Below, in pieces: positions 9,461 through 18,466 of a DNA stretch of 64,000 nt. This DNA is from Campylobacterales bacterium (GTDB lineage Bacteria > Campylobacterota > Campylobacteria > Campylobacterales > Sulfurovaceae). The first letter of the stretch is position 1; each line of letters opens with the position of its first letter. Location of the stretch: contig JACXUM010000009.1 in NCBI GenBank assembly GCA_014763895.1, forward strand, positions 29,001-93,000. The letters are read 5' to 3'. The translations under genes and the position numbers were made by a program. The notes under the pieces were generated by a model. That model saw only the letters and a list, made by a program, of their open reading frames with translations. It was not told the origin of the DNA and did no database searches.

Positions 9461-10236
9461 AACCACTGCTCTAATATGTCAATATCATCATGACTGGTCA
9501 TATCCAAATGTACCGGAGTGATGGAGACATAACCCTGATTGACCGCTTCAAAATCTGTGATATGTCCGTCAGTTATATGCCAATCAAGCCTAGGCAGGCC
9601 TATCCAAAAGTATTCATATCCCCTAGGATTCCAATGTACATGTGCGTCATTGCCATAAGCCCGTTTGCCAGCACGTGTGATCTTAAAGCCTTTACACTCA
9701 TGAAGTGGAATCGGAGGAACATTGACATTGAGAAATTTACGTTCAGGAAGCGGGAATTCCCCTTCAAAGATACGTTTGACAAGCGTAGTTATCGAATCTT
9801 GGGCAAGTTCATAACCCAAGTCATCAATATTTTGGCATTTATCATGGCATACCTGTGAAATAGCGATGGCTGGTATTCCCTGAAGGACGGCTTCCATTGC
9901 AGCTGCTGCAGTACCTGAGTAGGTGATATCCTCACCCATATTGGCGCCTTTATTGATACCTGATATTACAAGATCTGGCCGGTGGGTATCATTGAAAAGT
10001 TTATTGAGTGATAGAAAGATACAGTCAGTAGGCGTACCGTCATCGAGTTTGAAAAAATCATCATCCAATTCGATGAAACGAAGCGGACGGGTAAGCGTAA
10101 GTGAATGGCCACAGGCGGATTTCTCTACAGTCGGTGCTACAACCGTAACATTGCCTAACGGTTTGAGTGCCTCTACGAGTGCATGCAACCCTTTGGATTC
10201 GAAGCCGTCATCATTGGTTACAAGTATTTGTTTCAT
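9457..10236 (-). CDS. surE: 5'/3'-nucleotidase SurE
   Basis: This metal-dependent nucleoside monophosphate phosphatase has 259 residues, the normal length. The N-terminal ILVTNDDGFESKGLHALVEAL carries the catalytic Asp pair. TVEKSACGHSLTL has the metal-binding Ser, and VISGINKGANMGEDITYSGT has the conserved Asn and the active-site loop. The stop overlaps the tcdA start (ATGA), so the two are translationally coupled. Confidence 0.95.
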   Translation of the reverse strand: MKQILVTNDDGFESKGLHALVEALKPLGNVTVVAPTVEKSACGHSLTLTRPLRFIELDDDFFKLDDGTPTDCIFLSLNKLFNDTHRPDLVISGINKGANMGEDITYSGTAAAAMEAVLQGIPAIAISQVCHDKCQNIDDLGYELAQDSITTLVKRIFEGEFPLPERKFLNVNVPPIPLHECKGFKITRAGKRAYGNDAHVHWNPRGYEYFWIGLPRLDWHITDGHITDFEAVNQGYVSITPVHLDMTSHDDIDILEQWL

Positions 10237-10374
10237 TATACTGCTTTTCTTTTGGATTTTAAAACAACAAAATATTAAACCTATTTATCATTAAGGTAAG
10301 AAGATGCTGTCTTAGGGATCAAATTGATTATAGTTGCTATTATAGCCTGTTTCTGTATAAAGACAAATCTTTGG

Positions 10375-10380
10375 TATAAT
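10375..10380 (+). promoter_or_regulatory. -10 box (TATAAT) upstream of greA
   Basis: TTTGGTATAAT about 50 bases before the greA start, in a non-coding AT-rich stretch between divergent surE and greA. Confidence 0.45.
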
Positions 10381-10429
10381 ACTTTCCAAAGACAAAGATA
10401 GAATAAATTCGCTATATAAAGGATGTTGT

Positions 10430-10924
10430 GTGCAAAAAGAACCGATGTTGAAAGAGACCTACAATAAATTATCAAAAGAGTTGGAACGTTTAAAAACGGT
10501 CGAGAGGGCTGCTATTGCAAAAGCGATCGATGAGGCCAGAGAACTTGGCGATCTTAAAGAGAATGCCGAGTATCATGCCGCTAAAGAAAGACAAGGTTTG
10601 ATGGAAGCACGTATATCAGAATTGACTGATATCGTAGGCCGTGCTCAGGTGGTGGATCCTTCAACCTTGGCACATATACGTGTTTGTTTCGGTTCTACCG
10701 TTGTTTTAACAGATCAGTCAAGCGGAGAAGAGGTTTGTTATACCATCGTCGGAGGGCAGGAATCCAGTCCCCAAAAAGGTTTAATCTCTATCCAGTCACC
10801 CATGGCAAGAGTTTTGTTGGGAAAAGAAGAGGGTGATGAAGTGGAACTGACATTGCCAAGCGGACAGAAAACCTATGATATCGAAGAGGTATGTTATAAA
10901 GAGATTATTCTAGAGCAAAAGTAA
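10430..10924 (+). CDS. greA: Transcription elongation factor GreA
   Basis: GreA rescues backtracked RNA polymerase by stimulating transcript cleavage. The 164 residues comprise an N-terminal coiled coil with the tip DARELGDLKENAEYHAAKER (acidic residues reach the polymerase active site) and a C-terminal FKBP-like domain (YTIVGGQESSPQKGLISIQS). I kept the GTG at 10430, giving MQKEPM, because Campylobacterota GreA proteins begin this way and AAGGA lies just upstream. An internal ATG at 10445 would remove conserved residues. argC follows 17 bases later. Confidence 0.95.
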   Translation: MQKEPMLKETYNKLSKELERLKTVERAAIAKAIDEARELGDLKENAEYHAAKERQGLMEARISELTDIVGRAQVVDPSTLAHIRVCFGSTVVLTDQSSGEEVCYTIVGGQESSPQKGLISIQSPMARVLLGKEEGDEVELTLPSGQKTYDIEEVCYKEIILEQK

Positions 10925-10941
10925 AAAGAGAAGGTAGTTAG

Positions 10942-11949
10942 ATGATAAAAGTGGGTGTAGTAGGGGCGAGCGGATATACCGGTTTGGAACTGGTCAAAAT
11001 GCTTGTTTCCCATCCCGGATTTGAGTTGACCTATCTGGCAACTACGACGGGTGATAGTATGATAGAGCAATTACATCCTTCGTTAAGCGGTGTGATTACG
11101 ATGGATGTATCCAAAGCTGATCCTGCTGACGTTGTAAAACATTGTGAATTGGTATTTCTTGCACTGCCTCATCAGGCTTCGATGGGATTTGCAAAAGAGA
11201 TCATCGAAGAGGGTGTAAAAGTAGTTGACTTATCTGCCGATTACCGTCTTGAGCTTGATACGTATGAGAAGACCTATTGTAAACATGAAGATCCGTCGCA
11301 TCTGGATGAAGCGGTTTATGCTTTGATTGAGTATTATAGGGAAGATCTTAAAAAAGCAAGAGTGGCCGCAGGACCTGGATGCTATCCAACCGCAACGCTG
11401 CTTGGTATCTTACCTTTTATTCCGTATATTGACAGTTCGGCACCTTTGTTCGTCGATGCAAAATCTGGGGTAAGCGGGGCTGGGAAAAAGCTTTCAGAAA
11501 CGACCCATTTCGTAACGATCAATGACAATATCTTTGCCTATAATCCATTAAAACACCGTCATGCTCCAGAAATTGCCGAAAAGATTGAAAAAATTCATGG
11601 CGCCAAAATGAATGTGAATTTCGTTCCCCATCTCATCCCTGCAACAAGAGGAGAGCTCATCTCTGTCTACGCGACTTTAAAAGAAGATATCGATCCGATC
11701 GAGATACTTAAAAAGCATTATGCCAATGATCAGTTCATCCGTATCCGTGAAACTCCTGTCGATATCAAAAGTACGGCGGGTACACATTTTTGTGATATCT
11801 ACGCGGCAAGAAATGGTAACGGGCTTTTTGTGAACTCTGCCATTGACAATCTTTTGCGTGGAGCCAGCTCACAGGCATTGGCAGCAGCCAACCTGATGTG
11901 CGGCTATGAAGAGGGGATGGGACTGCCTATAATTGCGTATGTTCCATAA
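10942..11949 (+). CDS. argC: N-acetyl-gamma-glutamyl-phosphate reductase
   Basis: This enzyme catalyses the third step of arginine synthesis, NADPH reduction of N-acetylglutamyl phosphate. The 335 residues begin with the Rossmann motif VGVVGASGYTGLELVKML. The active-site Cys is in AAGPGCYPTATLLG near 150. The catalytic-domain hallmarks KSGVSGAGKK and the His in VPHLIPATRGE are present. Length is typical. It is downstream of greA on the same strand, and no other arg gene is in the window. Confidence 0.95.
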   Translation: MIKVGVVGASGYTGLELVKMLVSHPGFELTYLATTTGDSMIEQLHPSLSGVITMDVSKADPADVVKHCELVFLALPHQASMGFAKEIIEEGVKVVDLSADYRLELDTYEKTYCKHEDPSHLDEAVYALIEYYREDLKKARVAAGPGCYPTATLLGILPFIPYIDSSAPLFVDAKSGVSGAGKKLSETTHFVTINDNIFAYNPLKHRHAPEIAEKIEKIHGAKMNVNFVPHLIPATRGELISVYATLKEDIDPIEILKKHYANDQFIRIRETPVDIKSTAGTHFCDIYAARNGNGLFVNSAIDNLLRGASSQALAAANLMCGYEEGMGLPIIAYVP

Positions 11950-11966
11950 GATAAAGGTTGAGAGTA

Positions 11967-12659
11967 GTGGAGAGTAGAGAGATCAAAGAAGGTGCGATTT
12001 TTGTCGCCGACTCTCACTACCCCCATCATGGAGATGCTTTTTTATCTCTTCTTAAAAAGCTTGATCAGGGTGAGTTGTATACGCCCCAGCTCTTTTTAAT
12101 GGGTGACAACTTCGATCTGCTGTTTGGTTATAACGATTATATCCGGACTTTTTCCACTGAGGCCATTGTACTTTTGCAGAAACTCTCCCATAAACTTGAA
12201 ATTCACTATTTTGAAGGGAATCATGATTTTTGTCTTTCAGGTCTTTTCACAAATATTCATGTCTACAGCAGGGAAGAACAGCCGGTATGGTTCGCACTGA
12301 ATGGAAAAAAAGCAGCGCTTTCACACGGGGATAAGTATACGATGGGATGGGGTTATGATCTATATTGCAACTTGCTTCGCAATCCTCTTACACTTCGCAT
12401 GTTAAAGCCTTTGCAAAAACCGATCATCGATTATCAAATGCGATTACTCTCCCAAAAAAATATTTGTCAATCTTTTGAAGGATTTGAGAAACGTGTTGAC
12501 AACATCCTGAAGCATTATATGGATGCAGATATTGTGATAGAAGGGCATTTCCATCAAGCCAAAAAGATAGGAAAATATCTCTCTCTCCCTTCTTTGGCGT
12601 GTCAGAAAAAAATAGGTGTCATCCAAGACGGCAACCTAGTATTCTATCCTTTCACCTAA
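11967..12659 (+). CDS. UDP-2,3-diacylglucosamine diphosphatase (LpxH-like metallophosphatase)
   Basis: The calcineurin-fold phosphatase motifs appear in order: VADSHYPHHGD, MGDNFDLLFGY, FEGNHDF, ALSHGDKY and IEGHFHQA, which together provide a dinuclear metal site. The spacing resembles LpxH, which makes lipid X in lipid A synthesis, and outer-membrane bacteria need this step. Specificity is inferred. The GTG at 11967 places AAAGG nine bases upstream. A TTG at 11958 would touch the ribosome-binding site directly, so I prefer the GTG. It follows argC closely. Confidence 0.75.
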   Translation: MESREIKEGAIFVADSHYPHHGDAFLSLLKKLDQGELYTPQLFLMGDNFDLLFGYNDYIRTFSTEAIVLLQKLSHKLEIHYFEGNHDFCLSGLFTNIHVYSREEQPVWFALNGKKAALSHGDKYTMGWGYDLYCNLLRNPLTLRMLKPLQKPIIDYQMRLLSQKNICQSFEGFEKRVDNILKHYMDADIVIEGHFHQAKKIGKYLSLPSLACQKKIGVIQDGNLVFYPFT

Positions 12660-12693
12660 GTATTGATTCGCTTAGAGTGGAAGGGTAATTTCT

Positions 12694-12903
12694 TTAATAA
12701 TTGTCGTACTTTCCTGCATTGATATCTCCACGCATCACATCGATCTTTTCTTGGATAATATCGATAAGAATTTCTGCAGCTTTTCTATTATCCGCTTCAG
12801 CTACATCCCAATTGGTTATCTTCATATTAGCTTTAAATAATAATTCAACTTCATTTTGAATCTCATCTTTACGACTGTGTAACTCTTTTTCAACAATATC
12901 CAT
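12694..12903 (-). CDS. Small helical hypothetical protein
   Basis: This 69-residue protein has no family I can name. It is highly charged and predicted mostly helical, with no Cys and no membrane segment. A textbook AAGGAG lies seven bases before the ATG on the minus strand, and the composition matches neighbouring genes, so I take it as real. It stands alone between the convergent LpxH-like gene and the universal stress gene on its own strand. Confidence 0.65.
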   Translation of the reverse strand: MDIVEKELHSRKDEIQNEVELLFKANMKITNWDVAEADNRKAAEILIDIIQEKIDVMRGDINAGKYDNY

Positions 12904-12958
12904 TTTCTACTCCTTTGAAATAAATTTATTCTATCATAATTTTAGTCTACTATGCATA

Positions 12959-13780
12959 TCATTTTTCTCTACAAACAAATATATCGGTTTTTGAAAGCGA
13001 TAGTATGTTTTTTACTGCCATGTCAAGGAGGGTATCTTCTGTTGCAAGAATGACAAGGATATCGGCATTATGTTTTTTGGATTCGGCTACGATATCTTCA
13101 TCGATACTGAATTCGCTGAGTTTAAATGTTCCTTCCAGCCCATGCTGTCTGCAAAAAAGGTCAAAATGGCTTTTTTCTGCTCCGATGACCTCTTCTTCTT
13201 CGACCATTTCCAAAGTCGTGTCGTAGGGAATCATCCCTGATGATATGAACGGATCGGTCAGGGGATAGAAGAAATACTGTTCATTCTGCAAGAGATGCAG
13301 TTTGCTGCCTTCAAATAATGTTTGAATAAAGGGAAGGCAGTAGTTTTCAACCCGCGTATTGTCCAATGCCACCAAAACTTTTTCATACGTTTTTTGACTT
13401 TCTTTCAGTATCAGTGTAGGAACATTACAAGAAGTTAGCAATGCTTTGGTGATATTCTCTTCAAAAGGTGTGATGATCATGGTGTGATGTTCATGTTCAA
13501 GTTCGAGCATTGCCCGGCCTACGGTATCGTTTTCGTAGACAAAGACAACGATCCCATCCATTCCTGTCTCTTTGGCCTGGGAGTGTAGAGTTTGTTTGAT
13601 CGTTTCGATATTTTCATGATTTTCACCATAAACAGGGAGCTCAAAGAGGGCTTTTTCGATCACAAAAAGAAAAGTGAGTGATATATCATGTGCTTTTGCT
13701 ATCTGTGCAGCTCTCTTGAAAAGCATTTGAGATTTTTGGATGTCGTTGCATACACATAGTAACCTATTGATTCCCTTCAT
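12959..13780 (-). CDS. Universal stress protein (UspA-type, two domains)
   Basis: About 273 residues. The N-terminal half starts NRLLCVCNDIQKS, and the second half opens with a clear Usp strand (YEKVLVALDNTRVENYCLPF) and ends with ADILVILATEDTL. The G-2X-G-9X-G ATP-binding signature is not evident, so this may be a non-nucleotide-binding Usp. I moved the start to the ATG at 13780, which has AGGGGATAGG directly upstream; the frame is open 13 codons further. It probably takes part in stress or energy-limitation responses, but that is inference. Confidence 0.8.
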   Translation of the reverse strand: MKGINRLLCVCNDIQKSQMLFKRAAQIAKAHDISLTFLFVIEKALFELPVYGENHENIETIKQTLHSQAKETGMDGIVVFVYENDTVGRAMLELEHEHHTMIITPFEENITKALLTSCNVPTLILKESQKTYEKVLVALDNTRVENYCLPFIQTLFEGSKLHLLQNEQYFFYPLTDPFISSGMIPYDTTLEMVEEEEVIGAEKSHFDLFCRQHGLEGTFKLSEFSIDEDIVAESKKHNADILVILATEDTLLDMAVKNILSLSKTDIFVCREK

Positions 13781-13861
13781 CCTATCCCCTTTATCATCGT
13801 TTTTTTTATTGTAGCACAATTTGGGAGAATATGGTATCTAAGGGAAAAGATTGAAGAGATC

Positions 13862-14167
13862 TTATTTGGCGAAAGCAGGTTGCAGCTCTTTGACTTTGCA
13901 GAGCTTTTCAGTATAAAAACTTCCAAAAGGGATCAGTGACAAAATGAAAAAGAAAAGGGTTTCTTTGGGACTGAACGGTATGGCTCTTTTTGCTTCCAAA
14001 AGCTGATAGACAAATGCGATGAAGAGTAGCCCGTGAATCATTCCTGTGATCTTCGTAGCCATTGGATATCCCATCATGTATTTCACCGGCATCGCGATGA
14101 AAAGCAGGATAAGAAATGAATAGCCTTCGATTTTATTGATAAGACGGAATTTTTTTAATTCAGACAT
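13862..14167 (-). CDS. DUF3817 family membrane protein
   Basis: The 101 residues have three hydrophobic segments (about 14-33, 44-62 and 73-88). The family pattern is NKIEGYSFLILLFIAMPVKY near the N-terminus, then MIHGLLFIAFVYQLLEA. DUF3817 proteins are small integral membrane proteins of unknown function. The gene starts a few bases after the methylenetetrahydrofolate reductase stop, so the two form one unit. Confidence 0.85.
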   Translation of the reverse strand: MSELKKFRLINKIEGYSFLILLFIAMPVKYMMGYPMATKITGMIHGLLFIAFVYQLLEAKRAIPFSPKETLFFFILSLIPFGSFYTEKLCKVKELQPAFAK

Positions 14168-14172
14168 AAAAA

Positions 14173-15090
14173 TTATCCAATCAACTCACTACAAAGATCA
14201 AACCGATTATGTGTCATGATATGCACTTTGGGGTGGATTGCCATGATTTCATCAAAGATACGCTTGGAAAGGGCAAAGCCGACTTCCTGCTCTTTGGCTT
14301 CGCCATCCATCGCTGCAAGATTCATCTCATCAATGATGGCTTTTGGAACCGTGATGCCCGGTACATGGTCACTGATGAAGTTTGCTGTTTTTGCACGCAC
14401 GACAGGGAACTGTCCCAGGATGAGCTGGGCATCTTTGGCTGTATCCCTGATACTCATCTCCTTGGCCTCTTCGAAGAGTTCCAAAAGCAGTTTGGCATTT
14501 TCAAGATCGTAAACAGGTTGCGTGATGATCGCTCTCGCACCGTAGTCCAGCTTTTTGACGATCTTTTTTTGCAGCCGTTTCATATCTTTGGCATAGGCGT
14601 TGCTGACCGCAAACGGGTAGATCGGTTTGGGGGCCGGGTTCAGCGGTTTGTTGCTGTAGTCAACCCCTCTGTTCAGATGGTAGATGATGCTTAAAAGCAA
14701 GGTCGAGTCGCGCTCCAAAACGCCTTTTACTTCAGGTTGGTCCGAATATTTTGCGGGGTCCCCAGTCAGAGCCAGGATACAGCGCAGGTCAAAGTCATTT
14801 GCACCCAATAGGGAAGATTGCAGTGAGAGCTTGTTCTTATCCCTCATACTCATGGTAGCAATGACAGGTTTGTTCAATGACTGTTGCACTTTGATTGCTG
14901 AGAGGAGACCGGACATCTTGAGTTTTGCCAATGGATTGTCCGTGGTGGTGAACCCGGTTACTTTGTTCTGAAGATCGTGTTTTTTGATCTCTTCGATGAT
15001 CGGGGTGATGGATGCACCATGCGGGGGATTGATCTCGACGGTGATAAATGGCTGTGCGCTGCAAAGCGTTTGACAAAATTGTTCAAACAT
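14173..15090 (-). CDS. metF: Methylenetetrahydrofolate reductase family protein
   Basis: This TIM-barrel flavoenzyme family reduces 5,10-methylene-THF to 5-methyl-THF for methionine synthesis. The 305 residues include an early FITVEINPPHGAS with the catalytic Glu, CILALTGDPAKYS (flavin/folate loop), AIITQPVYDLENAK and LGQFPVVRAKTANFISDHVPG, the expected order for MetF. It is divergent enough from enterobacterial MetF that I name it from motifs. It is co-oriented with the DUF3817 gene. Confidence 0.82.
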   Translation of the reverse strand: MFEQFCQTLCSAQPFITVEINPPHGASITPIIEEIKKHDLQNKVTGFTTTDNPLAKLKMSGLLSAIKVQQSLNKPVIATMSMRDKNKLSLQSSLLGANDFDLRCILALTGDPAKYSDQPEVKGVLERDSTLLLSIIYHLNRGVDYSNKPLNPAPKPIYPFAVSNAYAKDMKRLQKKIVKKLDYGARAIITQPVYDLENAKLLLELFEEAKEMSIRDTAKDAQLILGQFPVVRAKTANFISDHVPGITVPKAIIDEMNLAAMDGEAKEQEVGFALSKRIFDEIMAIHPKVHIMTHNRFDLCSELIG

Positions 15091-15122
15091 GATGATTACT
15101 CGTACCTTTTTGGTTTATTGGC

Positions 15123-15128
15123 TATAAT
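15123..15128 (+). promoter_or_regulatory. -10 box (TATAAT) for serB operon
   Basis: TTGGCTATAAT lies about 80 bases before the serB start in the gap between divergent metF and serB. Confidence 0.4.
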
Positions 15129-15205
15129 TTTATCGAAAATAAGCATAGAAGGTTATTATGGCGGTGAGAACGGACTGCTATGATAAAGGACATAAAGAGA
15201 GAAAA

Positions 15206-15838
15206 ATGAATAAACTGGCTGTATTTGATTTTGATTCGACTTTGATGGATGGTGAGACCATTGATTTTTTGGCTGCACCGCTTGGTCTGGAAGAGCAGGT
15301 TGCTTCGATTACCGAACGTGCGATGGCTGGAGAACTTGATTTTTACAAAGCGCTGGTAGCAAGGGTGGCACTGCTTGAAGGGCTGCATATAAGCAAGGTC
15401 GATGAGATCTGCAGTGATTTGCCTATGATGCCGGGGGCATCCGAAGTGGTTGCGGGACTTAAAGAGAGAGGCTATAAAGTGGTTTGTTTCTCTGGAGGCT
15501 TCAGAAATGCGACATCTCCGGCCGCCAAAAGACTGGGTATCGATGCCGATTTTTCAAATATCCTGCATGATGATGAGGGGATATTGACCGGAAGAGTCGG
15601 AGGGGATATGATGTTTGGTTTCTCCAAAGGGGATATGATCGTCAGATTGCAAAATCTTTTAGGCATCGACCGAAGCAATACCCTGGTTGTAGGAGACGGC
15701 GCTAATGACCTGAGCATGTTTGCCCATGCGGATACCAGGATCGCCTTTTGTGCAAAGCCTGTCTTAAAAGAAAAAGCAACGCATTGTGTCGATATCAAAG
15801 ACCTTAGAGAAATCCTCAAGATAGCCGATAGCATCTGA
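15206..15838 (+). CDS. serB: Phosphoserine phosphatase (HAD-IB)
   Basis: Last step of serine synthesis. HAD motif I is at the very start (AVFDFDSTLMDGETIDFLA), motif II is in VVCFSGGFRNA, and motifs III/IV are in VVGDGANDLSMFAHA. The start is the ATG at 15206: the frame opens 16 codons upstream, but this places the motif as in other SerB proteins that lack an ACT domain (210 residues). The stop overlaps the next ATG by one base (TGATG), so the ABC transporter gene is coupled. Confidence 0.92.
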   Translation: MNKLAVFDFDSTLMDGETIDFLAAPLGLEEQVASITERAMAGELDFYKALVARVALLEGLHISKVDEICSDLPMMPGASEVVAGLKERGYKVVCFSGGFRNATSPAAKRLGIDADFSNILHDDEGILTGRVGGDMMFGFSKGDMIVRLQNLLGIDRSNTLVVGDGANDLSMFAHADTRIAFCAKPVLKEKATHCVDIKDLREILKIADSI

Positions 15839-17601
15839 TGAAACGGCACTGTTCGATCAAAGGGATTTTAAGCGAGCTTTCATCCTATAAAAAAGAACTA
15901 ATATTAGGAAATATTATATCGATTGTTGCTACTGTATTGGTAGTGATGATCCCTCTTTTCATCCCGCTTCTTGTTGATGAACTTCTTCTTGGCAAGGATC
16001 ATCATTTTCTCTCTTGGATCTCTGAACATTTATGGCAGAGTGATACCAAAGGGTATATCTTTGGCATATTGGCCCTGATCCTGTTTTTAAGGGCTTTAAG
16101 TACCTTTCTCTCTATCATTCAGACTAAGATATTTGTTTCCATATCAAAAAATATCACATACCGTATGCGTATCGCATTGTTACAGTATCTCAAATTGGTT
16201 TCCCTCAAAGAGTATGAGATGCTGCGGGTTGGGTCTGTGACATCCAAATTGGTAACCGATGTCGAGACCATTGACAATTTTGTTAGTTCAACCGTTTCAA
16301 GGGCGATCATCGCTGCACTGACATTGCTTTTCTCTGCGGCGGTATTGCTTTGGATCCATTGGGAGTTGGCACTCTTTATCCTGATTACCAACCCGATCGT
16401 CGTCTTTTTTACAGCCAAACTTTCCAGAAATATCGGAAAGCTTAAAAAAGAGGAAAACAGGGCGATCGATCTTTTCCAAGCTTCTTTGACAGAAACTCTG
16501 GAACTCTTCCATCAGATACGTGCGGCAAACAAAGAGAACTACTTTTTTGACAAAAGCAAAGAGGACGCACAAGAGCTCAAAGATCATGCGATTGCCTACG
16601 GATATAAAAGTGATGCGGCGATGAAGTCTTCGTATCTGATCTTTTTGGGAGGATATGAGGTTTTTAGAGCGGTAAGCATTTTGGCTGTTGCCTACAGTGA
16701 TCTGAGTGTAGGATTGATGCTGGCAATCTTTTCCTATCTTTGGGTGATGGTAACACCGACACAGGATATCATCAATTTTCAGTATGCCGTCTCGACGGCA
16801 AAAGCAGCCTGCGAACGTATCAACAGTATCTATCTCCTTGAACAGGAGCCTATAAGAACTGAAATAACAGATCCGTTTGCTGGGCAAAAGGCCGTGGGGA
16901 TAGAAGTGAAGGGGCTTTCATTTGCATACTATGAAGATAAGAATATATTAGAAAATATTAATTTGGAGATCAAGGAAGGTACAAAAGTAGCCATCGTCGG
17001 TGCAAGCGGGAGCGGGAAGACGACACTGGCCAATATCCTTGTGGGATTTTATCCGCTCGATAGAGGGGAGATCTTCTATGGCGGTATTTCCAACAGGGAG
17101 TTGAAACTTTCGACGATCAGGGAAAACATCCACTTGATTTTACAACATCCTAAACTCTTTAATGATACAATGCGTTTTAATTTGACCCTTGGAAAAGATT
17201 ACAGCGATGAAGCGATACATAAAGCACTTCAGATTGCACAGCTTAAAGAGGTAGTCGAGGGGTTAAAGCAGGGGTTGGATACCTTGGTAGGTAAAGATGG
17301 GATCAAGCTCAGCGGCGGCCAGCGTCAGCGTGTAGCCATAGCTAGAATGGTTCTGAGCGATCCAAAAGTAGTAATATTTGATGAGTCGACTTCGGCTTTG
17401 GATGTGCATACCGAGGCAAAACTGTTCGGTGCATTGCATGACTTTTTGAAGGAAAAGACCGTGATTACGATCGCGCATAGGCTTAGTACGATCAAGAATG
17501 CCGACTTTATCTATGTGCTTGAAGACGGATGTTTGACAGATAGCGGTACACCTGAAGCATTGTTGAAAAAAGATGAGAGCTACTTTAGCAGAATGATTTA
17601 A
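15838..17601 (+). CDS. ABC-type exporter, fused permease and ATPase
   Basis: The 587 residues comprise an ABC exporter transmembrane domain of about six helices (about 20-310) and a nucleotide-binding domain. The latter has Walker A GASGSGKTTLANIL, Q-loop LILQHPKLF, signature LSGGQRQRVAIARM, Walker B VVIFDESTSALD and H-loop TIAHRLSTI. It is a half-transporter that would work as a homodimer. The substrate is unknown; MsbA-like lipid, peptide or drug export are all possible. Translationally coupled to serB, with uppP following 10 bases later. Confidence 0.88.
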   Translation: MKRHCSIKGILSELSSYKKELILGNIISIVATVLVVMIPLFIPLLVDELLLGKDHHFLSWISEHLWQSDTKGYIFGILALILFLRALSTFLSIIQTKIFVSISKNITYRMRIALLQYLKLVSLKEYEMLRVGSVTSKLVTDVETIDNFVSSTVSRAIIAALTLLFSAAVLLWIHWELALFILITNPIVVFFTAKLSRNIGKLKKEENRAIDLFQASLTETLELFHQIRAANKENYFFDKSKEDAQELKDHAIAYGYKSDAAMKSSYLIFLGGYEVFRAVSILAVAYSDLSVGLMLAIFSYLWVMVTPTQDIINFQYAVSTAKAACERINSIYLLEQEPIRTEITDPFAGQKAVGIEVKGLSFAYYEDKNILENINLEIKEGTKVAIVGASGSGKTTLANILVGFYPLDRGEIFYGGISNRELKLSTIRENIHLILQHPKLFNDTMRFNLTLGKDYSDEAIHKALQIAQLKEVVEGLKQGLDTLVGKDGIKLSGGQRQRVAIARMVLSDPKVVIFDESTSALDVHTEAKLFGALHDFLKEKTVITIAHRLSTIKNADFIYVLEDGCLTDSGTPEALLKKDESYFSRMI

Positions 17602-17611
17602 AAAAGGAATA

Positions 17612-18379
17612 GTGTTGGATGTCTTACAGGCTGTTATCATCGGCATCATTGAAGGATTTACGGAGTTTTTGCCTATATCGTCGACCGGGCATATGATCGT
17701 TGCCAGCCATTTTTTGGGAGTATCACAGGATACAGTGACCAAAGCATACGAAGTGATCATTCAGTTTGCCGCCATTATGGCGGTTATGCTGGCATATAGA
17801 GAAAAGATGAGTTTTAAGAAGATACAACTGTGGCAGAAACTTTTCCTGGCATTCTTGCCGCTTGCGATCGTAGGCTTTATCTTCAAAGACCAGATCAAGG
17901 CACTTTTTACAGTAGAGATCGTTGCATGGATGTTTATCCTTGGAGGGCTTATCTTTTTAATCGTAGAGTATTTTCATAAAGAGTCAGAAACTTTGATAAA
18001 AGATGTTGAGTCGGTCAGTTACAAACAGGCTTTGTGGATTGGCATTGCGCAGGTATTTTCATTGATTCCGGGTACAAGCAGAGCAGGGGCTACGATCATT
18101 GGTGGGCTTTTGGTAGGTCTGGATAGAAAGATTGCGGCAGAATTTTCATTTTTGCTTGCTATTCCCGTGATGGCTGCGGTCAGCGGTTATGATCTGCTTA
18201 AGCACTACCATGAATTCGCCGATGCGCACTGGGGGGCCTTTTTGATAGGGTTTATGGTTGCTTTTGCAGTGGCATATGGTACGATCAAACTCTTTTTGGT
18301 TTTTTTGCAGCGTTTTACCTTTGTCGCTTTTGGTGTATATCGGATAGCATTCGGGGTGTTGCTGTTGATGTTAATGTAG
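17612..18379 (+). CDS. uppP: Undecaprenyl-diphosphatase
   Basis: This membrane enzyme recycles undecaprenyl pyrophosphate, the lipid carrier for peptidoglycan and other polymers (BacA/UppP family). The 255 residues are rich in membrane helices. Both family signatures are present: EGFTEFLPISSTGHMIVA near the N-terminus, and IPGTSRAGATIIGGLLVG with the catalytic region. The start is GTG, with AAAAAGGA upstream. Confidence 0.95.
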   Translation: MLDVLQAVIIGIIEGFTEFLPISSTGHMIVASHFLGVSQDTVTKAYEVIIQFAAIMAVMLAYREKMSFKKIQLWQKLFLAFLPLAIVGFIFKDQIKALFTVEIVAWMFILGGLIFLIVEYFHKESETLIKDVESVSYKQALWIGIAQVFSLIPGTSRAGATIIGGLLVGLDRKIAAEFSFLLAIPVMAAVSGYDLLKHYHEFADAHWGAFLIGFMVAFAVAYGTIKLFLVFLQRFTFVAFGVYRIAFGVLLLMLM

Positions 18380-18466
18380 CCATAAAAGATTGGATTTATC
18401 AAAATTCTTACGAGGATTTTGGCTAAGTTCAAAGGTTGATTTGAACATTGATATGAAGGTATTATA

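Noticed and set aside
10281..10475. 64-codon minus-strand frame before greA
   Set aside because: Overlaps the greA start and promoter; no supporting ribosome-binding site.
14209..14694. 161-codon plus-strand frame opposite metF
   Set aside because: Antisense shadow of a well-supported gene.
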